Shown here: piece by piece, positions 29,212-37,291 of the stretch
Position numbering within the stretch: the first letter of the stretch is position 1
Layout of the letters: the number at the start of each line of letters is the position of its first letter
Virus record (IMG/VR): IMGVR_UViG_3300012919_001792
Coordinates: 1-54,678 of that record
Source of the DNA: a virus
Direction: 5' to 3' (one strand)
DNA: 54,678 bases
Position numbers and translations under genes: made by a program
The notes under the pieces: model-generated
Told to the model about the DNA's origin: nothing
The model's input: the letters and a program-made list of their open reading frames with translations, nothing else
The model's database searches: none

Positions 29212-29559
29212 ATGGATGAACGCTTAGAAAAGGCACTAGATTTTGCTAACTATAGAGCAACTATTGCCAACCAACGTGATCAATTAAAAAACAGAATTAG
29301 CACTGTTAAAATTTGCCACCACAAAGGTGCACAATTTACAGCAGATAAAACCAACATTAGTTTTATTAAAGCAATGATTGATTCAGGGCATGAATCAGCT
29401 GTGGTTGAAGATGATAAAAACAATCCAGTTGAAGTTGAAGAATTAAGCAAATTGCTTGAAGAATTGACAAGTGCATATCATTCTGCTATGAATGAGTATT
29501 TGATTGAACACAAAAAAATTAACAAAGCAAGAGCCTTGAAAACTATGATGGATTGGTAG
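29212..29559 (+). CDS. Small conserved phage protein, unknown function
   Basis: 115 residues, mostly helical and highly charged, with a likely coiled coil at about 1-30 (EKALDFANYRATIANQRDQL) and another at about 72-112 (EELSKLLEELTSAYHSAMNE). The middle contains a short strand region, ICHHKGAQFTADKTNISFIK. No catalytic motif, signal peptide or membrane segment. It is first behind a consensus host-type promoter and has a strong Shine-Dalgarno (AAGGAGA), so it should be abundant soon after infection, which suits a host-takeover or regulatory role, but that is inference. Its TAG overlaps by one base the GTG of the next gene. Confidence 0.7.
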   Translation: MDERLEKALDFANYRATIANQRDQLKNRISTVKICHHKGAQFTADKTNISFIKAMIDSGHESAVVEDDKNNPVEVEELSKLLEELTSAYHSAMNEYLIEHKKINKARALKTMMDW

Positions 29560-29732
29560 TGAATCAATCTGAAATTCCTGAAACCATAATCTACGTAGAC
29601 TCAGATAGAGTATGGTGTATGGGAGAAGCAATGGATCACCCAAAAGTATACTATACTGTACCAGATGAAGGTTTTGTAGTATGTGGTTACTGTGATATCA
29701 AATTTGCTAGAAAGAAAAAAGAAGATGAGTAA
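29559..29732 (+). CDS. zf-CHCC zinc-finger microprotein (NDUFS6-type zinc domain)
   Basis: A 57-residue reading frame. GTG at 29559 shares its G with the preceding TAG (TAGTG) and the stop overlaps the next gene's ATG (ATGAGTAA), so it is locked into the operon on both sides. The pattern C20-x6-H27-P-x-V-Y-Y ... C42-G-Y-C45 with GFVVCGYCDIKF is the zf-CHCC zinc-binding fold found as small stand-alone proteins in alphaproteobacteria and in the mitochondrial complex I subunit NDUFS6. The four ligands are all present. In complex I this domain helps assembly; what a phage uses it for is unknown. A lysine/glutamate tail ends the protein. Likely acquired from an alphaproteobacterial host. Confidence 0.78.
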   Translation: MNQSEIPETIIYVDSDRVWCMGEAMDHPKVYYTVPDEGFVVCGYCDIKFARKKKEDE

Positions 29733-30606
29733 AGGCACCTGTTTTATAGCATTGAACAACAAAGAACTTGATTATATTTCATTCTCTGTTCATGCCGCAA
29801 ATCAAATAAAAAAACATTTTAAGAAAAATAATGCTACTGCACTTATAACTGATTATGATGGTAGAGGATATTTAGAAAGCATATATTCTATAGAAGAAAT
29901 CAACGCTGTTTTTGATGAAGTTGTTATTGATAAAACCAAATACAATGATACTGACAACACACGTATACATTTTGATACTCCATGGAGTGAATTTGTAGCA
30001 CCTTTCAAAAATAGACAGAAACACGACATATTTTGGATGTCACCATTTGATAAAACACTGCTTTTAGATATTGATTATATCGTGCAGAGCAATCATTTGG
30101 AATATCTTTTTAAAGATGATAATCCACATTCAATACAGATGTTTGATAATGCTAGATATCTAAGATACAAACAAGCACCATTTCCTGAAAGATATCTTCA
30201 CCCAAATGGTGTACCTATGTGGTGGAGCACCGTAATCTATTTTGATAAAAGTCCTGAAAGCAAAATGTTTTTTGACTTGTGGAGCCATATAGCGGACAAC
30301 TATGATTACTACAAATTTTTGTATGGCTTTACAGGTAAACTATTTAGAACAGACTTCTGTGTAAGTATTGCACTGCACATACTAAATGGAATGCAACACG
30401 GCGATTTTGTAGAACCTATAGCTGGAAGTTTGATCAACGTTGATCAAAAAGACTTTATTGCACAAAGTAAAACAGCAGAAAACTATCACTTTTTAGCATA
30501 CAATAGAGATGAGCCATGGAAAAATATTTTGGTTCATATAAAAGATCAAGACCTACACATTATGAACAAGCGTAGTCTAATGGAAGCAATAGAGAAATAC
30601 GAATGA
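29725..30606 (+). CDS. GT-A type glycosyltransferase-like protein
   Basis: 293 residues starting at the ATG that overlaps the zinc-finger gene's stop; an upstream reading from 29683 would lie inside that gene and lacks a ribosome site. The N-terminus CFIALNNKELDYISFSVHAA is a Rossmann-like first half. KTLLLDIDYIVQSNHLEYLF (about 109-128) carries D114-I-D116, the DxD metal and nucleotide-sugar site of GT-A enzymes such as GT8. PMWWSTVIYFDKSPESKMFF (about 165-184) is the typical second half. Soluble, without membrane segments. Followed at a four-base overlap by a related protein. Sugar and acceptor unknown; may act on a surface glycan or on virion/host protein. Confidence 0.7.
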   Translation: MSKGTCFIALNNKELDYISFSVHAANQIKKHFKKNNATALITDYDGRGYLESIYSIEEINAVFDEVVIDKTKYNDTDNTRIHFDTPWSEFVAPFKNRQKHDIFWMSPFDKTLLLDIDYIVQSNHLEYLFKDDNPHSIQMFDNARYLRYKQAPFPERYLHPNGVPMWWSTVIYFDKSPESKMFFDLWSHIADNYDYYKFLYGFTGKLFRTDFCVSIALHILNGMQHGDFVEPIAGSLINVDQKDFIAQSKTAENYHFLAYNRDEPWKNILVHIKDQDLHIMNKRSLMEAIEKYE

Positions 30607-31460
30607 CAGTAGAAACAAAAGAAGAAAACGGCTGGCTTATAAATGCTGGCAACTCAGAAATTTTTTACAATCAAGCATTAGCTAGTGCTATGTTGTTGAA
30701 AATAAATCAAAAGATGCCAGTGGCAATTTGCGTAGACAATCTAGATAAGTTCAAAAACATAGTATCAGCTGACTTCGAAGACTATGTTGATTATATCATT
30801 GAATATCCATTTGGAGATACCAGTGCAAACATGCCATATCCACAATTGAATCAATGGCAACTGTATCATGTTACCCCTTTTCAAAAAAATATTTTAATTG
30901 AAGCTGATACACTGGTATTATCAGATATTGATTATGTATGGCAACTTGGAAACACAAATATACAGTTTCCTACAACTGTGGTTGACTTCCGCAATGTGCC
31001 ATGGATACCTCCTAATGTAGAACTATTCAATGAAAATAATATTAAAACACTACATGCAGGAATATGGTTCTTCAAAGCAAACAATGAAGAGTCTGAAAGA
31101 TATTTTAAAATGCTAGACGTAGTTTGTCAAAATTGGCGGCAAGCATTTAAAACATATTTCAAACCAGAACACGTATTAGATTTTCCATGTCTAGATACTT
31201 TGCATGCTGTAACTGTAAAAATGTTAGATGAATATGATAGTTACACTGTAACTAATTCAAATCTATTGAGCTATACGTTGATGCTTAACACAGTTGAACA
31301 AAGATGGAACGACATAATGAATACATGGTATATTCAAAGTTTTAAGATCGATAACTATAGACAAAATGGAGTTCTAAAATATACTGAACCATCAGTGATG
31401 ACAGAGAAAATTTTTAATGGAATCAGAAATCATTATAGAAGTGCCGTTGCAAAAACCTGA
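30603..31460 (+). CDS. GT-A type glycosyltransferase-like protein, relative of the upstream gene
   Basis: 285 residues. KNILIEADTLVLSDIDYVWQ (about 96-115) is laid out like the DxD strand of the preceding protein, with E100-A-D102 at the key place, and LHAGIWFFKANNEESERYFK (about 155-174) matches its second half. The N-terminus (WLINAGNSEIFYNQALASAM) is a nucleotide-sugar-binding-like alpha/beta segment. The first acid is Glu, not Asp, which some GT families tolerate but which could also mean altered metal use. Starts with ATGA overlap and overlaps the next gene by 44 bases. Probably a tandem duplicate specialised for another acceptor; substrate not readable. Confidence 0.6.
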   Translation: MTVETKEENGWLINAGNSEIFYNQALASAMLLKINQKMPVAICVDNLDKFKNIVSADFEDYVDYIIEYPFGDTSANMPYPQLNQWQLYHVTPFQKNILIEADTLVLSDIDYVWQLGNTNIQFPTTVVDFRNVPWIPPNVELFNENNIKTLHAGIWFFKANNEESERYFKMLDVVCQNWRQAFKTYFKPEHVLDFPCLDTLHAVTVKMLDEYDSYTVTNSNLLSYTLMLNTVEQRWNDIMNTWYIQSFKIDNYRQNGVLKYTEPSVMTEKIFNGIRNHYRSAVAKT

Positions 31461-32388
31461 ACACAAATTTTTTGTGTACTATGATTTAAACGGCAAGATA
31501 AAACAAATAACCAAAGAGATAGTTGAGGACAGCGAATATGATTATGTTGTCACAGACATGCCTGAAGCAGGAGATATTGCAAGCGGACATTTGAATCAAA
31601 ATCATTGGTGTGTAAGTTTTAGTGATGCAACACAGCAAATAGAATTTATGCATAAAAAGTATGCAGGAACTTTGCGTCCGTCGGAAGATCTTTTGTATCA
31701 AATACCAATGATTGAAGATGCAATAATTGAACCAGATATACTAGTTGAATTGTTTCCAGTTCAAAATGTACTAGCTATTACAATAGGAGAATCATGTAAA
31801 AAAAGATTGCTATGGGGATTGAATATATACGATTTGAAGAATACTACAGGATCCGCTCTTAATCTTTATATTACAAAAAAGGACAATCCAGATTATTTGA
31901 TAGTGCAAGTAGACATAGATCCAATGGAACTTATTCTTCATCAAAAACTAATTGTAGAAATACCAACAACGTTGACCAAATATGTAAATTTTAATGATAT
32001 ATCAATTTTTACCACAAGACTTTTTGAACAGTATTCATGTAAATTACTTAACGATTATGTTGATCATGATCCAATGGATAACCGTCGACTCAAAATGGCA
32101 GAAGACACCAGCGAAGGTCATATTACTTTTAGTAAAACCAAAGACAATAAACTACATGTCAAAGCAATACAAGATATTAATAAAGTAACACCAGAAAAAG
32201 CCTTGCAATTTTATATACTAGATGCTATAATACAGCAAGATCTTGAAAGTAGATACATAGGAACCATTATGGCAAAAACAGAAGAAATCGTAGAAGGAAA
32301 AACATTTGATATTGATGTTCCTGAAAACTTTTCAGTCTTACACAAGTACAAACTTTTAATAGGAGTAGACTATGAAACAAAGCATTAA
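31417..32388 (+). CDS. Unknown protein between glycosyltransferase genes
   Basis: 323 residues, acidic, no recognisable catalytic motif, no signal peptide or membrane span. The N-terminal 100 residues look beta-rich (KPEHKFFVYYDLNGKIKQIT, EYDYVVTDMPEAGDIASGHL), the middle has strand-turn patterns (VLAITIGESCKKRLLWGLNI), and residues about 240-320 are mixed helix and strand (FYILDAIIQQDLESRYIGTI). Composition fits a structural or scaffold protein rather than an enzyme. It overlaps the upstream glycosyltransferase by 44 bases and the downstream one by 17, so it is probably co-translated with them and could be a partner or acceptor. The ATG at 31417 is the only start that keeps MESEIIIEVPLQKP; a later start is possible. 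I do not recognise the family. Confidence 0.55.
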   Translation: MESEIIIEVPLQKPEHKFFVYYDLNGKIKQITKEIVEDSEYDYVVTDMPEAGDIASGHLNQNHWCVSFSDATQQIEFMHKKYAGTLRPSEDLLYQIPMIEDAIIEPDILVELFPVQNVLAITIGESCKKRLLWGLNIYDLKNTTGSALNLYITKKDNPDYLIVQVDIDPMELILHQKLIVEIPTTLTKYVNFNDISIFTTRLFEQYSCKLLNDYVDHDPMDNRRLKMAEDTSEGHITFSKTKDNKLHVKAIQDINKVTPEKALQFYILDAIIQQDLESRYIGTIMAKTEEIVEGKTFDIDVPENFSVLHKYKLLIGVDYETKH

Positions 32389-33355
32389 TGAATTTGATAT
32401 AGTTTTCATAAGCTATGACGAACCCAATGCAGATGATAATTATGCACATCTATTAGAGATATGCCCGTGGGCAATGCGTAGCCATGGAGTATGGGGCAGT
32501 GATGCCGCTCACAAGGCCGCGGCCGCAATGTGCGAATCAGAAAGATTTATTACCATTGACGCAGACAATTTAGTACGTCCTGAATTCTTCAACATAGAAG
32601 TTGACATGCGTAAAGTAGGAGTCCATGATGTAGTAAGTTGGGCAGGAAAAAATACTGTAAATGGACTGGTGTACGGCAATGGCGGAATAAAACTTTGGCC
32701 TAAACACGTGGTTGAACAAATGCGTACACATGAGGCCGCACCTGAAGAAGACAAAAGAGCACAGGTTGATTTTTGTTGGAATATTGGTTATGTACAAATG
32801 AACAACATCTACTGTGATGTAATGAATAATGGATCTCCACTACAGGCATGGCGAGCTGGTTTTAGAGAAGGTGTTAAAATGACACTAGCAGATGGTGATA
32901 TCGTAGATCCAAAAGCTCTACGTAAAATGGTACACTACAAAAACATGGCTAGGCTTTTTACTTGGATGAGCGTTGGTCAAGATTCTACAAATGGTATTTG
33001 GGCTATGTATGGTGCAAGACAAGGCTGTCATATGACCAATATTGCACGTAAAGACTGGGATTGGAAAAAAGTAAGAGACTTTGATTGGCTGAGTAATTTT
33101 TTCAAAGAAGATATATTTCCAAAGTTTGCAGATGATGAAGGTGAAATATGTGCAAACACTGGTATGCGTTGGAATATGGACAAGGTTAGAAATGCTAGTA
33201 TAGAGCTTGGCGTAGATATTAAAAAACATCTTAACTTACCTATTGCTGACTTAGATGAAGATGGTAGTAGATTTTTTAAGGCAGTGTATACAAATCCAAC
33301 TAGACTTGAACCATTCGTGCGTGAAGATCAAGTTGACTATACAATTGACGAATAA
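32372..33355 (+). CDS. Glycosyltransferase-like protein (FISYDEPNADDNY family)
   Basis: 327 residues. DIVFISYDEPNADDNYAHLL (about 9-28) and RFITIDADNLVRPEFFNIEV with D63-A-D65 are the nucleotide-binding and DxD-like parts of a GT-A-like family seen in T4-like marine phages. Further conserved parts are VNGLVYGNGGIKLWPKHVVE and QAWRAGFREGVKM. The protein at 51731 has the same order of motifs and is a clear relative, though 93 residues shorter at the C-terminus. Its ATG overlaps the preceding gene by 17 bases. It ends the plus-strand block, two bases short of the end of the oppositely oriented microprotein gene. Sugar donor and acceptor unknown. Confidence 0.68.
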   Translation: MKQSINEFDIVFISYDEPNADDNYAHLLEICPWAMRSHGVWGSDAAHKAAAAMCESERFITIDADNLVRPEFFNIEVDMRKVGVHDVVSWAGKNTVNGLVYGNGGIKLWPKHVVEQMRTHEAAPEEDKRAQVDFCWNIGYVQMNNIYCDVMNNGSPLQAWRAGFREGVKMTLADGDIVDPKALRKMVHYKNMARLFTWMSVGQDSTNGIWAMYGARQGCHMTNIARKDWDWKKVRDFDWLSNFFKEDIFPKFADDEGEICANTGMRWNMDKVRNASIELGVDIKKHLNLPIADLDEDGSRFFKAVYTNPTRLEPFVREDQVDYTIDE

Positions 33356-33357
33356 TA

Positions 33358-33465
33358 TTATTCATAGATATGTTTGTTTTTTTTAGCTTTTTGTATTTTC
33401 TTATTCATCTGTCTTTTCAAACGCAGATACTTAATTTTGGTTTTGATCCAATTTAACCAAGACAT
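33358..33465 (-). CDS. Basic microprotein, H-I-Y-E C-terminus (35 aa)
   Basis: A 35-residue gene at the end of the minus-strand operon. GAGGAGG lies seven bases before the ATG, inside the last codons of the SGNH gene that it overlaps by 13 bases; such a strong ribosome site makes it credible despite its length. The protein starts MSWLNWIKTKIKYLRLKRQM, an amphipathic, tryptophan-containing basic helix, continues lysine-rich and ends KNKHIYE. A second microprotein at 38724 has the same plan and ends KHIYD; a third at 48767 ends PYIYE. No cysteines. It could be a membrane-binding peptide, a partner of the operon's enzymes, or a peptide substrate of its radical SAM enzymes; none is shown. Confidence 0.72.
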   Translation of the reverse strand: MSWLNWIKTKIKYLRLKRQMNKKIQKAKKNKHIYE

Positions 33466-34196
33466 ATTTTAACCTCCTCACCTATATAACGAGCAAAATC
33501 AATATGGGCCTCTACAGTGTAATGACCTGTTCTTCCGTCGATATTATCATAATGATTGTTTTTTCTCATGAATTCATGAGCTGTTGATTTATTTTTGTTA
33601 TGGCCAATTACTGATTGATCTTGATAATAACGATTGTATATATGTCTATATCTATTAGTAAGATCCGGTGGATGAGCAAGAAAATGTATCATACAATATT
33701 TTAAATTTTGAGATTTAAGATAATTTGCCAACAGTGTATAGTCTCTAATAAATGTTTTTTCATCTTCAAGTACATTGTGAAAACTGTTGAGTCCTTGCCA
33801 TAGTTGTTTAGCAAAAGGAATGAATTTTAAATCACCACTTAAATCATAACCAACATAAAATTTAGCTTTGTTTTTGTAACACTTTAGATCTTCTGGTACT
33901 TCAAAGTGATATCTCCAAGTGCTTGTCCAGCCTATCAATACTCTTATATCTTTTTCACCATCTGATATTAACTGTTCAATGTCATCGATAGTGTGTAATG
34001 CAATACTTTCATTGTTGCTTCCGCTGAATGCATTGTTTATGTATTGCCATGAGCTGAAGTAACGTTTGTGTAATTGCCCACTCCAGCTTAACTTCCTATT
34101 ATCATCTCTTGGATCCGTACTATGATCATATTGCCCAGCGCCTACCAGTTCAGCACCTGCTGTATGACTGCATCCATTCACATATAGTACTGTCAT
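33453..34196 (-). CDS. SGNH/GDSL-type hydrolase-like protein A
   Basis: 247 residues. I start at the ATG at 34196 (MTVLYVNGCSHTAGAE) because it forms ATGA with the upstream stop; the longer reading adds a tail unlike the family. VNGCSHTAGAE provides the nucleophile block (Gly-x-Ser as GCS), FSGSNNESIAL the Asn block, and NIDGRTGHYTVEAHIDFA the C-terminal Asp-His block. SGNH enzymes are esterases, lipases or acyltransferases on glycans and lipids. It is a tandem relative of the next protein, sharing NNESIAL, AKQLWQGL and FIRDYT. No signal peptide, so cytoplasmic. Substrate unknown; O-acetyl or acyl groups on a glycan are a reasonable guess. Confidence 0.68.
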   Translation of the reverse strand: MTVLYVNGCSHTAGAELVGAGQYDHSTDPRDDNRKLSWSGQLHKRYFSSWQYINNAFSGSNNESIALHTIDDIEQLISDGEKDIRVLIGWTSTWRYHFEVPEDLKCYKNKAKFYVGYDLSGDLKFIPFAKQLWQGLNSFHNVLEDEKTFIRDYTLLANYLKSQNLKYCMIHFLAHPPDLTNRYRHIYNRYYQDQSVIGHNKNKSTAHEFMRKNNHYDNIDGRTGHYTVEAHIDFARYIGEEVKICLG

Positions 34197-34909
34197 TGTT
34201 TTAATCCGTTTTTGATTAAATGTTCTGCCCAAGCCTTGTGTGCATCTTCTCTGTAATGTCCTGTTCTTCCATCAATTGAATTATCATATCCTTGTTGTTC
34301 TAGCCAACCATTCATTGTGTCTTTCCAACTATTTTTATTTAATACCTTTGGATTTTGAAAATAGTGTTCAAACAATTTATGATAGCGTGTTGTTTTTTCA
34401 TAAAACCATAGTGTCTGTACCATACAATAATCAATATTATGCTGTTCAAAATATGTTACCATCATGGTGTAGTCTTTAATAAATGTTCTTTGTTGTTGTT
34501 CATCTGTGTCAGCCAACGCTACCAAGCCTTGCCAAAGTTCTTTTGCGTAAGGTATACTATCATGCTTGTAAGTTAAACCTTGACTGTTGAAGAACTTAAA
34601 TCTGTTATCTGTTTTATCAAAACTACTATCACAGTCATAGTGATATCTATTAGGATCTGTCAAACCAATTAATACAAAACAATCATTGCTGTTGATTGTT
34701 TGTAAATATTCTAATGTATCTAATGCAATACTTTCATTGTTGTTGCCATTTCTAGAAACATTTACATATTCATAGTCAGGAAAAAGTTGTCTGTGTATAT
34801 GTCCTGCGTAACTGTGGTGTTTGTCATATTCAGTACAATTACTTTTTACATACTCCATTTCTCCGCCGCCGGTATGACTACATCCGTTGACGAGAAATAC
34901 CTTAGGCAT
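34193..34909 (-). CDS. SGNH/GDSL-type hydrolase-like protein B
   Basis: 238 residues, starting at the ATG at 34909 (MPKVFLVNGCSHTGGGE), which overlaps the stop of the upstream radical SAM gene by eight bases (ATGCCTAA). The blocks are the same as in protein A: GCSHTGGGE, SRNGNNNESIALDTLEYLQ, and SIDGRTGHYREDAHKAWAEH. Shared middle segments are YAKELWQGL and RTFIKDYTMM. The tandem pair probably arose by duplication and then diverged; both keep the catalytic Ser, Asn and His candidates, so both may be active. Ends as ATGA with protein A. The acceptor or substrate is not known; it is operon-linked to radical SAM genes. Confidence 0.68.
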   Translation of the reverse strand: MPKVFLVNGCSHTGGGEMEYVKSNCTEYDKHHSYAGHIHRQLFPDYEYVNVSRNGNNNESIALDTLEYLQTINSNDCFVLIGLTDPNRYHYDCDSSFDKTDNRFKFFNSQGLTYKHDSIPYAKELWQGLVALADTDEQQQRTFIKDYTMMVTYFEQHNIDYCMVQTLWFYEKTTRYHKLFEHYFQNPKVLNKNSWKDTMNGWLEQQGYDNSIDGRTGHYREDAHKAWAEHLIKNGLKQ

Positions 34910-36203
34910 GCTTCTTGCTCCAAGTTTCAAATACATCTACCAATCTAGGATCCAAACTTTTTATAGATTGGTTTCTTAGTAGATCAAAATCTTTTGTACG
35001 ACGAACAAAACGTATTTGCCTTTGTTCTTCGTTTGGCATATATCCTTGAGCTGTTTCACCTGTTTCATTGCCTGTAAAAGTATGAGGTTCATGAAGTTTC
35101 TTTAATATGTCTGCAATTCTTGTGTTACGCTTGATCTTATCAGACAATTTAATTTTTTCACATACTGCACTGAGTTCATCATAGACTTGTTTTTTGTATT
35201 TTTCTGGCAAAATTCTAATATCCAAATCCTTGGGCACAATTACAAAATTGAAACCTATTTTATGATTATGCTCATAGTTGTGATGTTTGTTGTTGTCATA
35301 CCACCATTGCACAACTTTAGGTATTTCAAATATATTATACATCTGCACTGTCATAAGAATATTTGTTTTTGCGATCTGTTGATACTCTTTGTAGTGTTTT
35401 AGTATTTCATTTATCTTGCTTGGATACCTTATATAATCATGACTGTTTGCTATTCCATCAATGCTGAAATTAAGCCAAAGATCTTTGAACTCTGTAAGCA
35501 TTCTTACGACCTTGCCTTGCTTTCTAGTGCCATTTGTAGTAATATCCAATGCTATATTTTTTGCAATATCAGTGTCAACGCAGTACTGAAACATTTTGAT
35601 TACTCCTTGCATAAACATAGGCTCACCACCTGCAATTTTAAGTTTATGCACATAAGGAATTATTTTTTTGAATTCTTCAAACTTTTTGTCATCATCTAAC
35701 CAATTGCCTATTTCATATCCATCATGTCCATAGTATGGATTGAGTTCTGGATTGTCTGTAAGTTCATCCATCAAACCACTGCTGGCAGAAGGAAAGCACA
35801 TTCTACAACGGAGATTACAAAAATTACCAGGACGCCAGTCTAGCCAATTTGGAAAACCATCTGTGTTGCCAGCTTCAACTTCTATGTCCCAGTCATCATG
35901 TGGAGGTCTATAATTATTGGTCAATATACTTCTATCACTGCCACCAGCCGCATCATCCAAATTGTAACAGCCTTGGCAGAGAACTGGTCTTTCTCCGTCC
36001 AACATTTGTTGTCTAATTTTTTGATATTTTTCTCCGCGCCAAATATCTAGAATATTTTCTTTAGAAACATTTCTACTTAATGCATGATCCCAGTCTCCTA
36101 CACAGCATACATGCACAGTGCCATCAGTGTTGATATGACTTTGACTAAAAGGCAAAATACAAAAAGCAGAATTATTGTCTCTATGGTATTCGTACTTTTT
36201 CAT
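34902..36203 (-). CDS. Radical SAM protein with N-terminal auxiliary cysteine region (rSAM-6)
   Basis: 433 residues from the ATG at 36203, chosen because it forms TAATG with the upstream stop; an in-frame ATG at 36212 adds three residues. C129-NLR-C133-RM-C136 is the CxxxCxxC site for the radical SAM 4Fe-4S cluster, and LKIAGGEPMFM the SAM-binding GGE motif. Ahead of the core lies a cysteine set C15, C33-C34, C76 and C79 (FCILPFSQSHINTDGTVHVC, then LCQGCY), a twitch/SPASM-like auxiliary cluster region. Such enzymes commonly modify peptides or sugars. Four of the six in this operon share the layout. Substrate unknown. Confidence 0.85.
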   Translation of the reverse strand: MKKYEYHRDNNSAFCILPFSQSHINTDGTVHVCCVGDWDHALSRNVSKENILDIWRGEKYQKIRQQMLDGERPVLCQGCYNLDDAAGGSDRSILTNNYRPPHDDWDIEVEAGNTDGFPNWLDWRPGNFCNLRCRMCFPSASSGLMDELTDNPELNPYYGHDGYEIGNWLDDDKKFEEFKKIIPYVHKLKIAGGEPMFMQGVIKMFQYCVDTDIAKNIALDITTNGTRKQGKVVRMLTEFKDLWLNFSIDGIANSHDYIRYPSKINEILKHYKEYQQIAKTNILMTVQMYNIFEIPKVVQWWYDNNKHHNYEHNHKIGFNFVIVPKDLDIRILPEKYKKQVYDELSAVCEKIKLSDKIKRNTRIADILKKLHEPHTFTGNETGETAQGYMPNEEQRQIRFVRRTKDFDLLRNQSIKSLDPRLVDVFETWSKKHA

Positions 36204-37291
36204 TACAGCCATTCAAAAGAAGGAGTTCTATATTTTTCAGTGATTGCCCAGGTGTTATCTGAATTTAAAGCTGATGAATCAGCAGTGAATGATTCATAAT
36301 GCACTGTATCTTCAACTATTTTTCCAACAGGAACAGGTTCAACAAGTTCAGGTCTAAGACCATAACTTTTATGCCATTGCTGAAACTCTTGTTCCTCCAA
36401 TACATGTTGGAGTGTATTGTTTGGATAAAAAGTAAAGCCCCCTTTGATTTTCCCTACATTTCTTATGTCCCACTCAGTGGGATCATCATATTCTTGAAAA
36501 CATTGAAAATAGTCTTTGCCAGTAATGCTTTTCATTAAAGTTACATCACACTCATCTTTGTCGTCTGGAAAACTTCTAAGTATATCTTCAATCTCAGGCT
36601 CCACATGATATTCATACCATTTTCTTCCATCTTCGTTGAAGACATCTGGTTCTATGCTTATTGACCAAGTTTTTTTGTTATTTTTAACTGCTTTATCTAC
36701 TAGATTTTTTGCTCTTGGACAAAGTCTACTATCTTCGTATATATGTATCCATTTGTTAATTCTATTGTTCGCACTGCTAAATTCATCCCAACAGTTCCAA
36801 ATTGAAAAGTCGTTTCTTTGTAAACTGTGTACCCATTCAAGCACATCACCATCATTTATAAACTTGCTGTCGTATTTTTGTTTTTCTGTTAAATTAAGTT
36901 GCCATGTGGTTTGAGCAATTTGACCCGTTGTAAAACATCTATGTATCAAGTTTGTTTGTTGCCATGGCATATCATCATATGCATGATAAGGAAAGTATTT
37001 GCCTTTTGTAAACTGCCATCCGTCAAAGCATGCTGAGTGAATAATACGATTTACATCTTCAATTGCTTTGTTTATTTCTTTCACTGCTTGAGTTTGTTTT
37101 TCTACGTTTGCAACTTGATCGCCATGATAAAATGGCAAACCTAATCTAGTCATCATTGGTATATTGTTTGTCATTGCATCATTCATAACATTTTTCCAAT
37201 GATTAGCGATTGGAGTATCACAAATTTCTATTACAATGTGATGATTTGGATAACTTACTTTTAAATGTGTTGCTTCTAAATATGTTTTCAT
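36203..37291 (-). CDS. Unknown protein in the radical SAM operon
   Basis: 362 residues, no family recognised. It starts MKTYLEATHLKVSYPNHHIV and is rich in aromatic residues, His and Asp (for example YFPYHAYDDMPWQQTNLIHR, then IWNCWDEFSSANNRINKWIH). About 12% of the protein is Trp/Tyr-rich loops, and it has no membrane span or signal peptide. The C-terminal 60 residues (LRPELVEPVPVGKIVEDTVH) look flexible. It could be a partner, carrier or substrate-binding component of the radical SAM enzymes, as its start overlaps the upstream gene as ATGA and its stop overlaps the radical SAM start as TAATG. The internal HIYED is not at the end and I do not link it to the microproteins. Confidence 0.55.
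   Translation of the reverse strand: MKTYLEATHLKVSYPNHHIVIEICDTPIANHWKNVMNDAMTNNIPMMTRLGLPFYHGDQVANVEKQTQAVKEINKAIEDVNRIIHSACFDGWQFTKGKYFPYHAYDDMPWQQTNLIHRCFTTGQIAQTTWQLNLTEKQKYDSKFINDGDVLEWVHSLQRNDFSIWNCWDEFSSANNRINKWIHIYEDSRLCPRAKNLVDKAVKNNKKTWSISIEPDVFNEDGRKWYEYHVEPEIEDILRSFPDDKDECDVTLMKSITGKDYFQCFQEYDDPTEWDIRNVGKIKGGFTFYPNNTLQHVLEEQEFQQWHKSYGLRPELVEPVPVGKIVEDTVHYESFTADSSALNSDNTWAITEKYRTPSFEWL

Noticed and set aside
33358-33465. Declaring the microproteins RiPP precursors.
   Set aside because: Short length, adjacency to radical SAM genes and a conserved C-terminal Tyr are suggestive only; no leader/core boundary, protease or transporter is visible.
36203-37291. Internal HIYED in the 362-residue unknown protein as a further microprotein-type motif.
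   Set aside because: It is in the middle of a long protein, not at a C-terminus and not preceded by a basic helix; a four-residue match is easily chance.
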